A stretch of 64,000 bases of DNA, from contig NZ_WHNZ01000007.1 in NCBI RefSeq assembly GCF_013141725.1, positions 397,672 to 461,671 on the forward strand, written 5' to 3'. Below are positions 46,949 to 56,010 of this stretch, piece by piece (within the stretch, counting starts at the first letter, position 1; every line of letters begins with the position of its first letter). This stretch comes from Paenibacillus planticolens. GTDB taxonomy: Bacteria > Bacillota > Bacilli > Paenibacillales > NBRC-103111. A model generated the notes under the pieces. That model was not told the DNA's origin, made no database searches, and saw only the letters and a list, made by a program, of their open reading frames with translations. The position numbers and the translations under genes were made by a program.

Positions 46949-47536
46949 TCAATTAAAGTTCTTACGAATCTTGTAATAATTGTAGGTCTCGTTTTCGATC
47001 TCAATAATACCTAGAAAATCAAAACGACATTTTTGAATTACTCTATTTGAAGGCATGTTATTTATAAGTGCTACCGCGTTAAGCTCTTCTACACTTGTGT
47101 ACGCAAATAGATAGCTAATCAATCCTTGTACAGCTTGAGTCGTGTAACCCTTGCCCCTATGATCTTTTGAGATCGCATACATAATCTCTCTGTTCGGAGG
47201 AGGCAGCTCCTCTTTCATTCCCGTACATATCCAGCCAATAAATTCGCCTGTCACTTTCGATATAATTCCTAAGCGAAGACGCAGCTGCCCCACCTCTCTA
47301 CCTTCAGAAACTGCGTCTAAAAACTGTTTGTTTTCTTTTAACTCGTAGTTTATAAACCAATCTTCTCTTTGAGCTTTAGGTACATTCCATCCCGGCAAAA
47401 ATTCAGAGATGTCAGGTTGCCAGGTTAATTCATGAAATTCGTCCAGATCCTCCACTCTGTATTCCCTCAAAATGATATCTTTGCATTCAATCGTAAAATC
47501 ATTATCTTTTGAAGCAGATTGATTTTCTTTTTTCAT
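46949..47536 (-). CDS. GNAT-family N-acetyltransferase
   Basis: 195 residues of the RimJ/RimL type: ILREYRVEDLDEFHEL near the start, strand and acetyl-CoA loop ISKDHRGKGYTTQAVQG, and the family end ALINNMPSNRVIQKCRFDFLG. AAGGAGAATA precedes the ATG. It transfers acetyl from acetyl-CoA to an amine; target unknown. Single gene. Confidence 0.9.
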   Translation of the reverse strand: MKKENQSASKDNDFTIECKDIILREYRVEDLDEFHELTWQPDISEFLPGWNVPKAQREDWFINYELKENKQFLDAVSEGREVGQLRLRLGIISKVTGEFIGWICTGMKEELPPPNREIMYAISKDHRGKGYTTQAVQGLISYLFAYTSVEELNAVALINNMPSNRVIQKCRFDFLGIIEIENETYNYYKIRKNFN

Positions 47537-47652
47537 TGTTATTCTCCTTGACTGTAAAATCTAATGAATCCATCTCCTCATCATATCAAACAAATTAAAA
47601 ACAAAGCTGGTAATGAATAATTATGGTTAATTTATCCTGCTAAATACCGAAA

Positions 47653-47677
47653 AGGAGCCGCCTCAAGGCAAGCTCCT
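47653..47677 (-). terminator. Terminator of the GH43 gene
   Basis: AGGAGC pairs with GCTCCT, with GCC/GGC around TCAA inside; TTTTCGG follows on the minus strand. Confidence 0.7.
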
Positions 47678-47693
47678 CCACGAACATTTTTCG

Positions 47694-50600
47694 TTATTGC
47701 AAAATAGCACTTGCGATAATCGCCAAATCGGCAATATCAATGACGCCATCATGGTTGAGATCGGCTTTTTGGACCAAATTCCAGTCCGGGCTCGTTGTAT
47801 TTTTGCCATAAGCGGCCGCAGCGATTGCAATATCACCGATGGTCACTTTACCGTCTGCATTGATGTCTCCCAACAGGGATGTATTCACTGAATTTTTAAA
47901 TGCTTGCAACGCTTGATTCAAAATACTTGCTGCTTGATCGATTTCTGCCTGGCTGCTGGCATTCGCGGATGCTGCAATGGCTGTATCGATCGCTGCTTGC
48001 AAGACCGCTTTGGAACCGATTGGGTATTGTCCTGGCACGCTGCCTTCCACCGCTCCATTCACAGCAGCCTGCGCTTGTGCAATTAACGTATTCAATGCCT
48101 CTTTGTTCAAGTCATTCGCGCCAGTGATTTGTATGTGATGCGTGACGGCTTCCAAGGAACTTTCCACACCCAAGGAATTGGCAACTTTGCCTTGAGCAAG
48201 TGTCAGACTTGAAAGAGCCGTTTCTTTGACCGCTTTCCATGTTAATTTAAGCAATCCGCCATCCGTTGTCACGGCATGATTTGCTCCTAGACTTGCAAGC
48301 AAAATGCGGACTTGACCTGGGACATCTTTCTTCACGTCGACGACCACTAGTCCGTCTTTCAGCGACTGTGCCGATACGAAATTAATCGTATTAGGGTCAT
48401 AGCTGAATGTTAAATCTTGAGCATAGATAGCACCGTTTGCGCTGCTCGATACATGGTTTAATCCGTAATTCAATTCGAAGTTGTTCCCTGAAGGTATTTG
48501 AGACACACCCGTTAGCGTTCCGGATAATGATGTCGGTTCAATCGAATTTGGAACATCTGCTTTATACATCGTTAAATAATCCAAATTCACATTTCCGATA
48601 CAACCTTCATCAATCCGATAGGAGATTACATTTTTGCCTGCTTTTAAGGCCAAACGTTCCGAAGCTGTAAACCATTCATCCCAAGAGATAGCGGTTTTAT
48701 CAGGCGCGATCGTTTTGACATGCTTGCCATTGACATATACATTGATTTTGGCTCTTGCCGGCAATTGTACCGTTGGATTATTGGTAGATTCCCCATTCAC
48801 TTGCTCTCCGTAAGCATATCTCACGCCAACGATATAATCGCCTTCTTCAGCTGCTTGGACAACAAAATTTGCTTCAGCTCCTGCTTTTTTGGGCAAGTGA
48901 ATGTAGCCTGTTCCTTGATAATTCAAATGGCTGCTTTCTTTTGCTATATCACCTAAAAGAATCGTATCTTCCGCTTGATACATCTCGCCTTGACCTAAAT
49001 CGCCGGAAGGCAGATCTTGCCATTCATTCGGAGAAACCGGTACGCCAAAGTTCGGAGTGCCATCTTCGTTCCAACCGAATTTTTTAATATTGACTTGCCG
49101 CCACCAGTTGCGTCCCGTATCTTTATAAACGCGTGAATGATAGATCATCCAGTCTTCTTTGCCATCGACCGATTTTACAAAGCCTGCTCTTGCAGGACCG
49201 GATACATCACCGGTAGAAACGAAAACATTATTTTTGCGAGTCCAAGAACTTGGATTCAGGAAGTTCCCATCTGTGTTCATATAATAAGATAAACGATAGC
49301 CATTGGATGCATAATCGCCTTCCGACATGGTAATAAATACTTTTCCATCCCTTTGTAAAACGCGAGGACCTTCTCCACCGTCTCCCGGCAAGAAAGAGCG
49401 ATCCGCTGTAATGGTATAAGGGTTATCCATAGGCGCAATGGCCGGACCAATTGGTTCCCCGGAGCCTAGCGTACCCCAAACGGCATAGAGTTTCCCCTTA
49501 TTTTCAAATACCGTAAAATCATTTGCCTGTTTATACACGCCATTTTCTCCTGCATATAAGGCGCCCTTATCGATATAAGCCCCTTGAGGATCATCCGTTA
49601 CGGATTCTAAGACTGTAGCCATATGCTTATACCCGTAGGCTTGCAGGTCAGCGCAGTAATAAATATACCATTTGCCGTCAAAGAAGAAGATTTCCGGAGC
49701 AAAAATACGCGTCTGAGTGCCTTGTGAATCAAAAACTTGAATCTTTTCACCTTGGTCTGTCAATGTACGGGATTTGGAAACATAAACCTTATTGTTAGAG
49801 TCTAAGTTACTCGAAGAGACAAAGTAGTAAAAGCCGTCTTTGTAGGTTACAAACGGATCCTGCCCTTGATACAGCGGATTGTTAAATTTATTGGAAACGG
49901 ATGAACTTGTAACACCCATTTCTTTCATAAAATCGGATCGCGAAACGGATACAGCTTCAATCCCTTTCATTAATACATCCACTTTATCGCGATCATTCAT
50001 TACTTTGCCATCAATCGTGTTCAGCAATTCCTCGGCCGTAATTTTTACCGTATGCAAATTGTTTAATGTACTTTCCGTAACTTTATTCGCAAAGTTTTCT
50101 GTTAAATAATCCAGCTTTTGAATTTCTGCGGTCAATTCGCCTTTTTTGGTTGCAATCGAGCGATCTGCCGGCAAATATAGGGCTGATTCAGGCACGATTT
50201 CTCTTTTCTGGTTTGCGCTTTCCCATTCCATACGAAGCCAAGTACCGCCCCAGCCTTGCAAATATTCAACTTTGATGTCGTAATGCTTGCCCGCTTCCAG
50301 AGATATTGGCGTACTAACTTGCGGTTTCTCCCAAACTTGCTGCCAAAAATCAATAATCAGCTGCCCATTAATCCATAGTCTGAACCCATCATCGCCTACC
50401 ATATGGAAGGTATAATCTTCTGTGTATTTTGGAACGATAGTACCTGTAAAACGTGCCGTATTATAATCCGGTGTTCCTGACAATTGATTGAAAATGCTTT
50501 CAAAAGAATCCCCGTTTAAGTTTCCAACAGCCCGCGATCCTCGGAAATCATCGAATTTGAATACCGTAATATCTGTCCGATTATTAGGGTTTGGCACACA

Positions 50601-50726
50601 TTTAAAGAAATCGCCCATTAGTCCGTGGCCATCCATCGTCGGGTCCGCAGCGTGAGCATTCATAGGCAAATTGAGTGAACACGCAAATAAAATGATTGCC
50701 ATAACAATTCCTATCACTTTTTTCAT
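47694..50726 (-). CDS. Secreted PA14-GH43 enzyme with cohesin, FIVAR and dockerin
   Basis: 1010 residues; ATG after TAGGAGATAACC. Signal peptide (1-27, AHAADP), PA14 domain (about 32-170), a short helical region (190-265), GH43 five-bladed propeller (275-580) with general base D290 in YQGQDPFV and general acid E452 in GGEGPRVL, a CBM6/35-like domain (600-735, MYQAEDTILLGD), a cohesin-like domain (745-880), one FIVAR repeat (885-955) and a canonical dockerin (957-1010; DINADGKVTIGD, DLNHDGVIDIAD). GH43 includes arabinanases, arabinofuranosidases and xylosidases, which fits the arabinan theme. It has its own terminator and stands far from the arabinan operon. Confidence 0.92.
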   Translation of the reverse strand: MKKVIGIVMAIILFACSLNLPMNAHAADPTMDGHGLMGDFFKCVPNPNNRTDITVFKFDDFRGSRAVGNLNGDSFESIFNQLSGTPDYNTARFTGTIVPKYTEDYTFHMVGDDGFRLWINGQLIIDFWQQVWEKPQVSTPISLEAGKHYDIKVEYLQGWGGTWLRMEWESANQKREIVPESALYLPADRSIATKKGELTAEIQKLDYLTENFANKVTESTLNNLHTVKITAEELLNTIDGKVMNDRDKVDVLMKGIEAVSVSRSDFMKEMGVTSSSVSNKFNNPLYQGQDPFVTYKDGFYYFVSSSNLDSNNKVYVSKSRTLTDQGEKIQVFDSQGTQTRIFAPEIFFFDGKWYIYYCADLQAYGYKHMATVLESVTDDPQGAYIDKGALYAGENGVYKQANDFTVFENKGKLYAVWGTLGSGEPIGPAIAPMDNPYTITADRSFLPGDGGEGPRVLQRDGKVFITMSEGDYASNGYRLSYYMNTDGNFLNPSSWTRKNNVFVSTGDVSGPARAGFVKSVDGKEDWMIYHSRVYKDTGRNWWRQVNIKKFGWNEDGTPNFGVPVSPNEWQDLPSGDLGQGEMYQAEDTILLGDIAKESSHLNYQGTGYIHLPKKAGAEANFVVQAAEEGDYIVGVRYAYGEQVNGESTNNPTVQLPARAKINVYVNGKHVKTIAPDKTAISWDEWFTASERLALKAGKNVISYRIDEGCIGNVNLDYLTMYKADVPNSIEPTSLSGTLTGVSQIPSGNNFELNYGLNHVSSSANGAIYAQDLTFSYDPNTINFVSAQSLKDGLVVVDVKKDVPGQVRILLASLGANHAVTTDGGLLKLTWKAVKETALSSLTLAQGKVANSLGVESSLEAVTHHIQITGANDLNKEALNTLIAQAQAAVNGAVEGSVPGQYPIGSKAVLQAAIDTAIAASANASSQAEIDQAASILNQALQAFKNSVNTSLLGDINADGKVTIGDIAIAAAAYGKNTTSPDWNLVQKADLNHDGVIDIADLAIIASAILQ

Positions 50727-50947
50727 CGGTTATCTCCTATTCTCTATTCATTCTATTCCGTGCGCAATCTAATACCGCTCATCTTATTGGATAACAAACT
50801 CGCTGCCTTTTTTGGCAGATAACGCTTCCTCCTTCCCCTTACCTCTGCGTGATTTCAACTTAACATATTTTTAAAATTTTATATTTGTAATATCCCGATC
50901 TTTTTTACAATTATCATTCCTTTTTAGTCAGGCACGCAAAAAAGAAA

Positions 50948-50976
50948 AGGAGCTAAGCATAAGCCGCTTAGCTCCT
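50948..50976 (-). terminator. Terminator of the ccdC-like gene
   Basis: AGGAGCTAAGC pairs perfectly with GCTTAGCTCCT; TTTTCTTTTTT follows on the minus strand. The gap 50727-50947 is the GH43 leader; I see nothing further in it. Confidence 0.92.
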
Positions 50977-50990
50977 CTTACATTCAACTA

Positions 50991-51473
50991 TTAAGCATTC
51001 AGATCAACTAGTTTCGAAGAAGTGACGCTTCTGAATTTAATAAAACTAACAATCCGCCAAGTCGCGATGTAGCCAAAGGTCACCAGGTTGCACATAAAGC
51101 TGAGCGTGCTGGGATCGATTGATTTTATTGTCGCAATCGCCAGGAAACGCAGGGCGAATATTACAATCAGCAGTACAAAGACCGTTCTGTTGCGCTTAAT
51201 AAACGTATTGCCATTGTCTCTCACTTCGAAGTTAGTCGTTATAATAAGCGGAATCGAGACAACCATACCGATCAACAAAGCAATGATCACTTGATCTTCA
51301 CGAATATGCAGCGTCGGATCGAATAATTGCGTAAGCGAAGTAGAAATATATAAGATAGGCAGCAGCAAAGTTATTCCCGATTTTTTTAGCGGCTTATGCA
51401 TGCCGCTTAATTGTCCGCGCAGGATGAAAAAGAAAATGATAGCTGAAATCATTAGCGATGCTGTTGAGTTCAT
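50991..51473 (-). CDS. CcdC-like membrane protein
   Basis: 160 residues with five hydrophobic helices; the pattern (FFFILRGQLSGMHKPLKKSG; LLIGMVVSIPLIITTNFEVR) fits the CcdC/DUF1453 family, named from a cytochrome c assembly locus in Bacillus although its role is unsettled. AAGGGAG precedes the ATG by 10 bases and lies in the arm of a perfect hairpin. No ccdA or cytochrome gene is nearby. Confidence 0.78.
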   Translation of the reverse strand: MNSTASLMISAIIFFFILRGQLSGMHKPLKKSGITLLLPILYISTSLTQLFDPTLHIREDQVIIALLIGMVVSIPLIITTNFEVRDNGNTFIKRNRTVFVLLIVIFALRFLAIATIKSIDPSTLSFMCNLVTFGYIATWRIVSFIKFRSVTSSKLVDLNA

Positions 51474-51482
51474 AGTTTGAAC

Positions 51483-51528
51483 ACTCCCTTAAAGGATTTA
51501 ATACATTTATTATCACCTTTAAGGGAGT
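51483..51528 (-). promoter_or_regulatory. Leader hairpin that covers the ccdC ribosome site
   Basis: ACTCCCTTAAAGG pairs perfectly with CCTTTAAGGGAGT (13 pairs, 20-base loop). On the minus strand the second arm contains AAGGGAG, the ribosome site of the ccdC-like gene. The structure would hide that site when closed. Confidence 0.65.
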
Positions 51529-51596
51529 TTTTCAAAAGTGAATCAAGTCATCGGTTCAAGGTGACAAACGTCATAAATCGCACAGCTATCCAACAT

Positions 51597-52250
51597 TTAC
51601 AGTGTCATCGCAAGCCCGTATTTTGCCAGAAACTCTTCTTTCACTTTGTAATCCGGCATAATGCTCCCTACGCGTCTCCAAAAAGAGCGATCATGATTCA
51701 TATGTGTAAGATGACAGAGTTCATGGATAATGACATAATCTATAACGTCAATCGGCGCCATCGCTAAGCGATAATTAAAGGTTAGTTTCTTATCCGAGGA
51801 GCAGCTTCCCCACTTCGTTGCGGACTCCTCGACCTCAAACGATTTTGGTTTTACTTTCAATTGTGTTTGATAAATTTTAATTCGTTCGCCTATGACCTTC
51901 TTGCAGCTTGAGAAATAGAACTTCTTGAGACGCATTTTCAATTCTTCCTCACTAAGTCCCTCAGTTTCAATTAACTCATGGAGAAAATAATATTTGCCGA
52001 GATGAAGGAATTTGCCTTGATCTTGATATTCCCTTAGCTTAGGCATTTCCCGCGATTTCGCGATGAGATTTAATCTCTCCACGATCCGCTTCCCATGTTG
52101 TTTCACGGCGCTTATAACAGCCTCTTGGCTTGTGCCATTAGGAGCTTTAACGGTAATGAACCCCATTGCATCTATCTCAATCGATAATTTTTTTCTAACT
52201 CCATATTGTACATCAAATGCTATCGTCGCATTTTCAAATTCGATTTTCAT
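51597..52250 (-). CDS. YgjP-like metallopeptidase-domain protein
   Basis: 217 residues. The C-terminal zinc motif is HELCHLTHMNHDRSFW (HExxH plus a downstream His), preceded by ATKWGSCSSDKKLTFNYRLA, the signature of the YgjP/DUF45 group related to SprT. No signal peptide, so cytoplasmic. Members sit with restriction or stress genes in some bacteria; role unknown. GAAAGGG precedes the ATG. Confidence 0.88.
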   Translation of the reverse strand: MKIEFENATIAFDVQYGVRKKLSIEIDAMGFITVKAPNGTSQEAVISAVKQHGKRIVERLNLIAKSREMPKLREYQDQGKFLHLGKYYFLHELIETEGLSEEELKMRLKKFYFSSCKKVIGERIKIYQTQLKVKPKSFEVEESATKWGSCSSDKKLTFNYRLAMAPIDVIDYVIIHELCHLTHMNHDRSFWRRVGSIMPDYKVKEEFLAKYGLAMTL

Positions 52251-52408
52251 ATGAATATCGACCCTTTCACTTTCCCTGTCGTATTCAACATTTTATCATA
52301 AAAAATAATTTGTGCGCCCCTTTGTCGTCCTCCTAATCAAGTTGTCCAATCAAATGATAGCAATCCCACATCTTGTATAGAAAGATCACTACAGAGGAGG
52401 GAACTCTA

Positions 52409-53059
52409 TTGAAATTACAGGAAATTAAAGGCTCCTATGACGAAATAGTCAGTTTAGGCAGTGCTTGTAATCCATCGATACATTTAAAGCGTTTACATTT
52501 ACGAACATTTTCCGGACCGCTTGATTGGCATGTCTCTCTATCCCTTTCAGATGTAAGTCGATTATTGAAGAATTCGTTCAAGGACTTTATGGTTCTCAAA
52601 AATATGTGTTTAATCGATGGATCTGCTCATGTTCTAGAGGATGGTGTCCCTATTCAATCTGTAAAGTCGCACTTTGTAAAAGATAATTATTACAATATTC
52701 TTTCCGTTCATGATTTTCCAATTGTACCCAATCAACACTGGACAATGACCTACTCCTCGTACAGAGATAAAATGAATCGTCGAATCGATCGATTTATCGA
52801 GAAGATGACAACCAGCCAAAACATTTTGTTTGTGAGATGGAACGCCAGCTACGAGCAAGCAGTCGAATTGCAAGCAGTTTTATCTGAAATCGTAACTGGC
52901 CAGTTTGTCATTCTTATCCTCAAGCCGGCAGAAGGTACCCAAGTGGTTTCTCTTTTGGATTGGGGAATAGACAGAGTCTGTTCCCTAGAAGTTCCTAATG
53001 ATCCTAATCGGAATGCAACATGGGATTATGTTTTGAATGGAATACAGTTAGCAAAATAG
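52409..53059 (+). CDS. DUF1796 papain-like putative cysteine peptidase
   Basis: 216 residues from a TTG 7 bases after GAGGAGGG; the frame extends to an ATG at 52373 with no ribosome site. The N-terminal YDEIVSLGSACNPSIHLKRL carries the candidate catalytic Cys and GPLDWHVS the candidate His-region of the DUF1796 family. Members are found in Firmicutes, sometimes near surface polysaccharide genes; activity is a fold-based prediction. Confidence 0.75.
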   Translation: MKLQEIKGSYDEIVSLGSACNPSIHLKRLHLRTFSGPLDWHVSLSLSDVSRLLKNSFKDFMVLKNMCLIDGSAHVLEDGVPIQSVKSHFVKDNYYNILSVHDFPIVPNQHWTMTYSSYRDKMNRRIDRFIEKMTTSQNILFVRWNASYEQAVELQAVLSEIVTGQFVILILKPAEGTQVVSLLDWGIDRVCSLEVPNDPNRNATWDYVLNGIQLAK

Positions 53060-53075
53060 CCACAATCACATAAAT

Positions 53076-53157
53076 AACGGACCCCAAAGTCGCTACTCGA
53101 CAAGTTGTCAGCTCAATTACACGCTGAAAACATGAATAGCTTCTTTGAGGTCCGTTA
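53076..53157. repeat. Inverted-repeat element or long-loop terminator
   Basis: TAACGGACCCCAAAG (53076-53090) pairs with CTTTGAGGTCCGTTA (53143-53157) with one mismatch, around 52 bases. It lies between convergent genes. The loop is long for a terminator, so a small mobile-element remnant is possible. Confidence 0.5.
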
Positions 53158-53161
53158 GATT

Positions 53162-54172
53162 TTATTCCTGATCCGTGGTTAGATCGAATACCGCCTTGCT
53201 GTATCCAACGATCCGGTTGGCGTCGTTGCTGATCTTCACCTGAGAAATCCGGTACAAGTCGTCTATCGTCGCGCGGTTCGTGTAATCGATCTGTTCCAGA
53301 ATCGAAGCGACAATGAGCGGCCACTCCTCCTCGGAACCGTCCAGCACCTTCAAAGCGAAAGCCAGGCGTTCGTTCTTCAAACCGAAGCAGTAAACGCCTT
53401 TCGCGCCTCCCTTTGCGACGATATTCGCATCCCTCAGTAGGACGGAGCATATAAAATCTGTGCCTGCAATCATTTCACTGTGCTCGCTCATCAGTGCGGT
53501 CAGTTTCTCAACGGCGGACCTGATAGGCGCATCCACAATCAAATCTGAGCAAGCCAGCTTCAGGTAAGCTCTAGCTAATCCGTCAAGCGGAAGGGCGAAG
53601 ACGGGAAATCCGCACCCATCCGTCCCGATCGGAATATCCGCTTCCGGTACCTCGGATAGCGAAGCAAGTGTGCGCAAGATCTGCCTTTGGACGGGATGTC
53701 CGGGGTCGCAATAGGAGACGATGTCATAGCCTCCCCCTTTACACAGGGCCAATATCCCGGAATGCTTGCCGGAGCAGTTATGATACACCCGCCGCTTCGG
53801 CCGGTCATGCCGTAAGACGTCATCCCTGGCGTCTGCGTTTAAGGGATACGTCGAAGCGCAGAGCAGGCTCTCTTCGCATATGCCACTTTTGTGCAGCATA
53901 GATTCGATGGCTGCTATATGGAACGGTTCACCCCGGTGCGATCCGGCGATAACCGCCGTCTCCTTGCCGGTAAACCCATACAGCTTCTCGATGCCATGCT
54001 GGAGTACCGGAATCGCCTGAAACGGTTTAGCCGCCGAACGCAAGTACGTCATATGAAGCGGATTGCCGGCCGCATACCGAATGCTTCCTGTGTCGTCGAC
54101 ACCGCAAATATGGCCGGCATGCGTGCATTCGAGCACTTTACCGCGGTATTCTTCCACTAAAATGCGCTGCAT
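53162..54172 (-). CDS. Asparaginase of the thermolabile type II (AnsA-like, Rhizobium type) family
   Basis: 336 residues from the ATG at 54172 (GAAAGGA upstream; an in-frame ATG at 54196 is the alternative). Family motifs: AAKPFQAIPVLQHG, IAGSHRGEPFH, NCSGKHSGILALC and GTDGCGFPVFALP. These enzymes hydrolyse L-asparagine to aspartate and ammonia and are unrelated to the common type I/II amyloid-like asparaginases. It is last in the operon with the sugar importer, 31 bases after the binding-protein gene. Confidence 0.88.
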   Translation of the reverse strand: MQRILVEEYRGKVLECTHAGHICGVDDTGSIRYAAGNPLHMTYLRSAAKPFQAIPVLQHGIEKLYGFTGKETAVIAGSHRGEPFHIAAIESMLHKSGICEESLLCASTYPLNADARDDVLRHDRPKRRVYHNCSGKHSGILALCKGGGYDIVSYCDPGHPVQRQILRTLASLSEVPEADIPIGTDGCGFPVFALPLDGLARAYLKLACSDLIVDAPIRSAVEKLTALMSEHSEMIAGTDFICSVLLRDANIVAKGGAKGVYCFGLKNERLAFALKVLDGSEEEWPLIVASILEQIDYTNRATIDDLYRISQVKISNDANRIVGYSKAVFDLTTDQE

Positions 54173-54203
54173 CTTCCGATTTCCTTTCTCGACCTGCATG
54201 CAT

Positions 54204-55910
54204 TTATTTTTTATATCCTTTGTCGTACGCATCCTGATAGATCTTAATAAATTGATCCATGCCGGAATCTTTGAGCCCCTTCAAGTAGGCATCCCAATCT
54301 TTGTCAATGCTTTTGGCCCCCATGATGAACTGCAGCATGGACTGTTTCACGTAATCCGTAATAATCGGCTTTAATTGCTTGACTTGATTCGCTTGTTCGT
54401 TGGTCAAGAAAATGTCCGTCGGAAACTCTTCTTTGGGTTGATGCCCTTCATACAATTCCTTCGTGGCTTTGTACAAGCGGGTCTCCAAGCCGTCCATGGT
54501 GTAGATGTCCTGGCTTGCCGCATAGGCCGTTTCGCGATATTCGGACGAGCGTAAGTTCGGTCCCATTTGATTCCAATGGTCGTTCTGTACTTGACCTACC
54601 CCGTAAGAGGTTTCTTTCACTTTGAACTTGGCTGCGGTTCCACGTGTATTTTTATCGTTCGCGTCCGCCTTCACCCAATTGCGGCCTTCTTCCCCGAAGT
54701 TGGACAACGTTGTGCCCTCATCCGAGTAGAGATAGTCAGCTAAGCGGATGGCGGCTTCCGGATTTTTGTTTTTATTCGTAATGGCAAATACGGAATTCCC
54801 GATACCGATGTAGTGAGCTGTGTATGAGACGCCATCCGGTCCTGTAAGCGGCGCAATCGGGTCATAGTCTTTGTGGCGTGTTGCGGTTGGCGACGCATCG
54901 GTGAATTCGCCAAACCAGCCTGCCGGAATCGCCCCGGCAATTGCCGTGTCTGGACTATTCCCTTTTTGAGAAAGCGCATCCGACTTTTGCGTAAACGCTT
55001 CCTTATCGATCAAGCCTTCCGAATACAGTTTATTCAAATATTGCAAACCTTTTTTGAAGCCTGGCTGGTCAACGGCCGTTCCAAGCTTGCCGCCATTTAA
55101 CACGAAATAATTATTATCGGCATTAAAATAGACGAACGCATTCATGACGAAGGTTTCAATATCCGTATGCCAGCCCGTAGGCGAACCCGTGAACGCAATT
55201 TCATCCGCTTTGCCGTTGCCGTTCGGATCTTTCTCCTTAAAAGCTTTCAACATGTTATAGAAATCGTCGGTCGTCTTTGGAGCGCTAAGCCCAAGCTTTT
55301 GCAGCCATTTCGTGTTCACCCACATTTTGGCTGAAAATTGGCAGTGATAGCATTCATTTACGGAAGGAATTGCATAGATGTTGCCATCCGGCGCCGTGAT
55401 CGCCTTTTCCAAATAGGAAATATCCTTGAACGCTTTCTTAATATTCGGCGCATATTGATCGATCAACTTGTTTAGTGGGAGCAGGACGCCTTGTTGACCG
55501 TATAACAGCTGCTCTTCTTTCGTTAGATCCCCTGACATGAATATATCAGGATAGTCGCCACTTGCGAGCAGTAACTGCTTCTTCTCCTTCAAAGCCGCTG
55601 TTTCTCCCGGCACAAGCTGCCAGTTCAAGTGAACGTTCGTTTTCTCTTCCAAATATTTGGTAAACCAGTTCGTATTCAAATCTGCAATATTAGCCGATTG
55701 CGGCGCGAAAGCACTCATTGTAATTTTATTTTTGGCGATGGGAAAGCCCGTTGCATTCACGTTGCTCCCTCCGTCTGCACTTCCTCCCCCTTTAGGGCTA
55801 GCGCTGCCATTCGGATCATCGCTGCCCGATGTGCAGCCGACTACAAACGTAGTAATGAATACGATCAGGGCTACCGATTTCCATGTTCTTCTGGTACTTA
55901 GATTCCCCAT
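54204..55910 (-). CDS. Solute-binding lipoprotein of the second CUT1 importer (LipO-like)
   Basis: 568 residues from the ATG at 55910 after GGAGGG; the frame runs 29 codons further without support. Lipobox VVGC (Cys26), a Gly/Ser/Asp linker, then a large solute-binding fold (ITMSAFAPQSANIADLNTNW; PDIFMSGDLTKEEQLLYGQQG). The size matches the LplA/LipO group used with YtcP/LplB-like permeases for complex oligosaccharides. Substrate unknown. Confidence 0.88.
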   Translation of the reverse strand: MGNLSTRRTWKSVALIVFITTFVVGCTSGSDDPNGSASPKGGGSADGGSNVNATGFPIAKNKITMSAFAPQSANIADLNTNWFTKYLEEKTNVHLNWQLVPGETAALKEKKQLLLASGDYPDIFMSGDLTKEEQLLYGQQGVLLPLNKLIDQYAPNIKKAFKDISYLEKAITAPDGNIYAIPSVNECYHCQFSAKMWVNTKWLQKLGLSAPKTTDDFYNMLKAFKEKDPNGNGKADEIAFTGSPTGWHTDIETFVMNAFVYFNADNNYFVLNGGKLGTAVDQPGFKKGLQYLNKLYSEGLIDKEAFTQKSDALSQKGNSPDTAIAGAIPAGWFGEFTDASPTATRHKDYDPIAPLTGPDGVSYTAHYIGIGNSVFAITNKNKNPEAAIRLADYLYSDEGTTLSNFGEEGRNWVKADANDKNTRGTAAKFKVKETSYGVGQVQNDHWNQMGPNLRSSEYRETAYAASQDIYTMDGLETRLYKATKELYEGHQPKEEFPTDIFLTNEQANQVKQLKPIITDYVKQSMLQFIMGAKSIDKDWDAYLKGLKDSGMDQFIKIYQDAYDKGYKK

Positions 55911-56010
55911 ACTCAAAACCCTCCTTGTTTGTGTTCGCCAATCCAACCCATGGGGGCAAACCTGAGCTGTTCCGCTGCCTCGCATCCCGCCTTTCATTCC
56001 GGTTCCGAAT

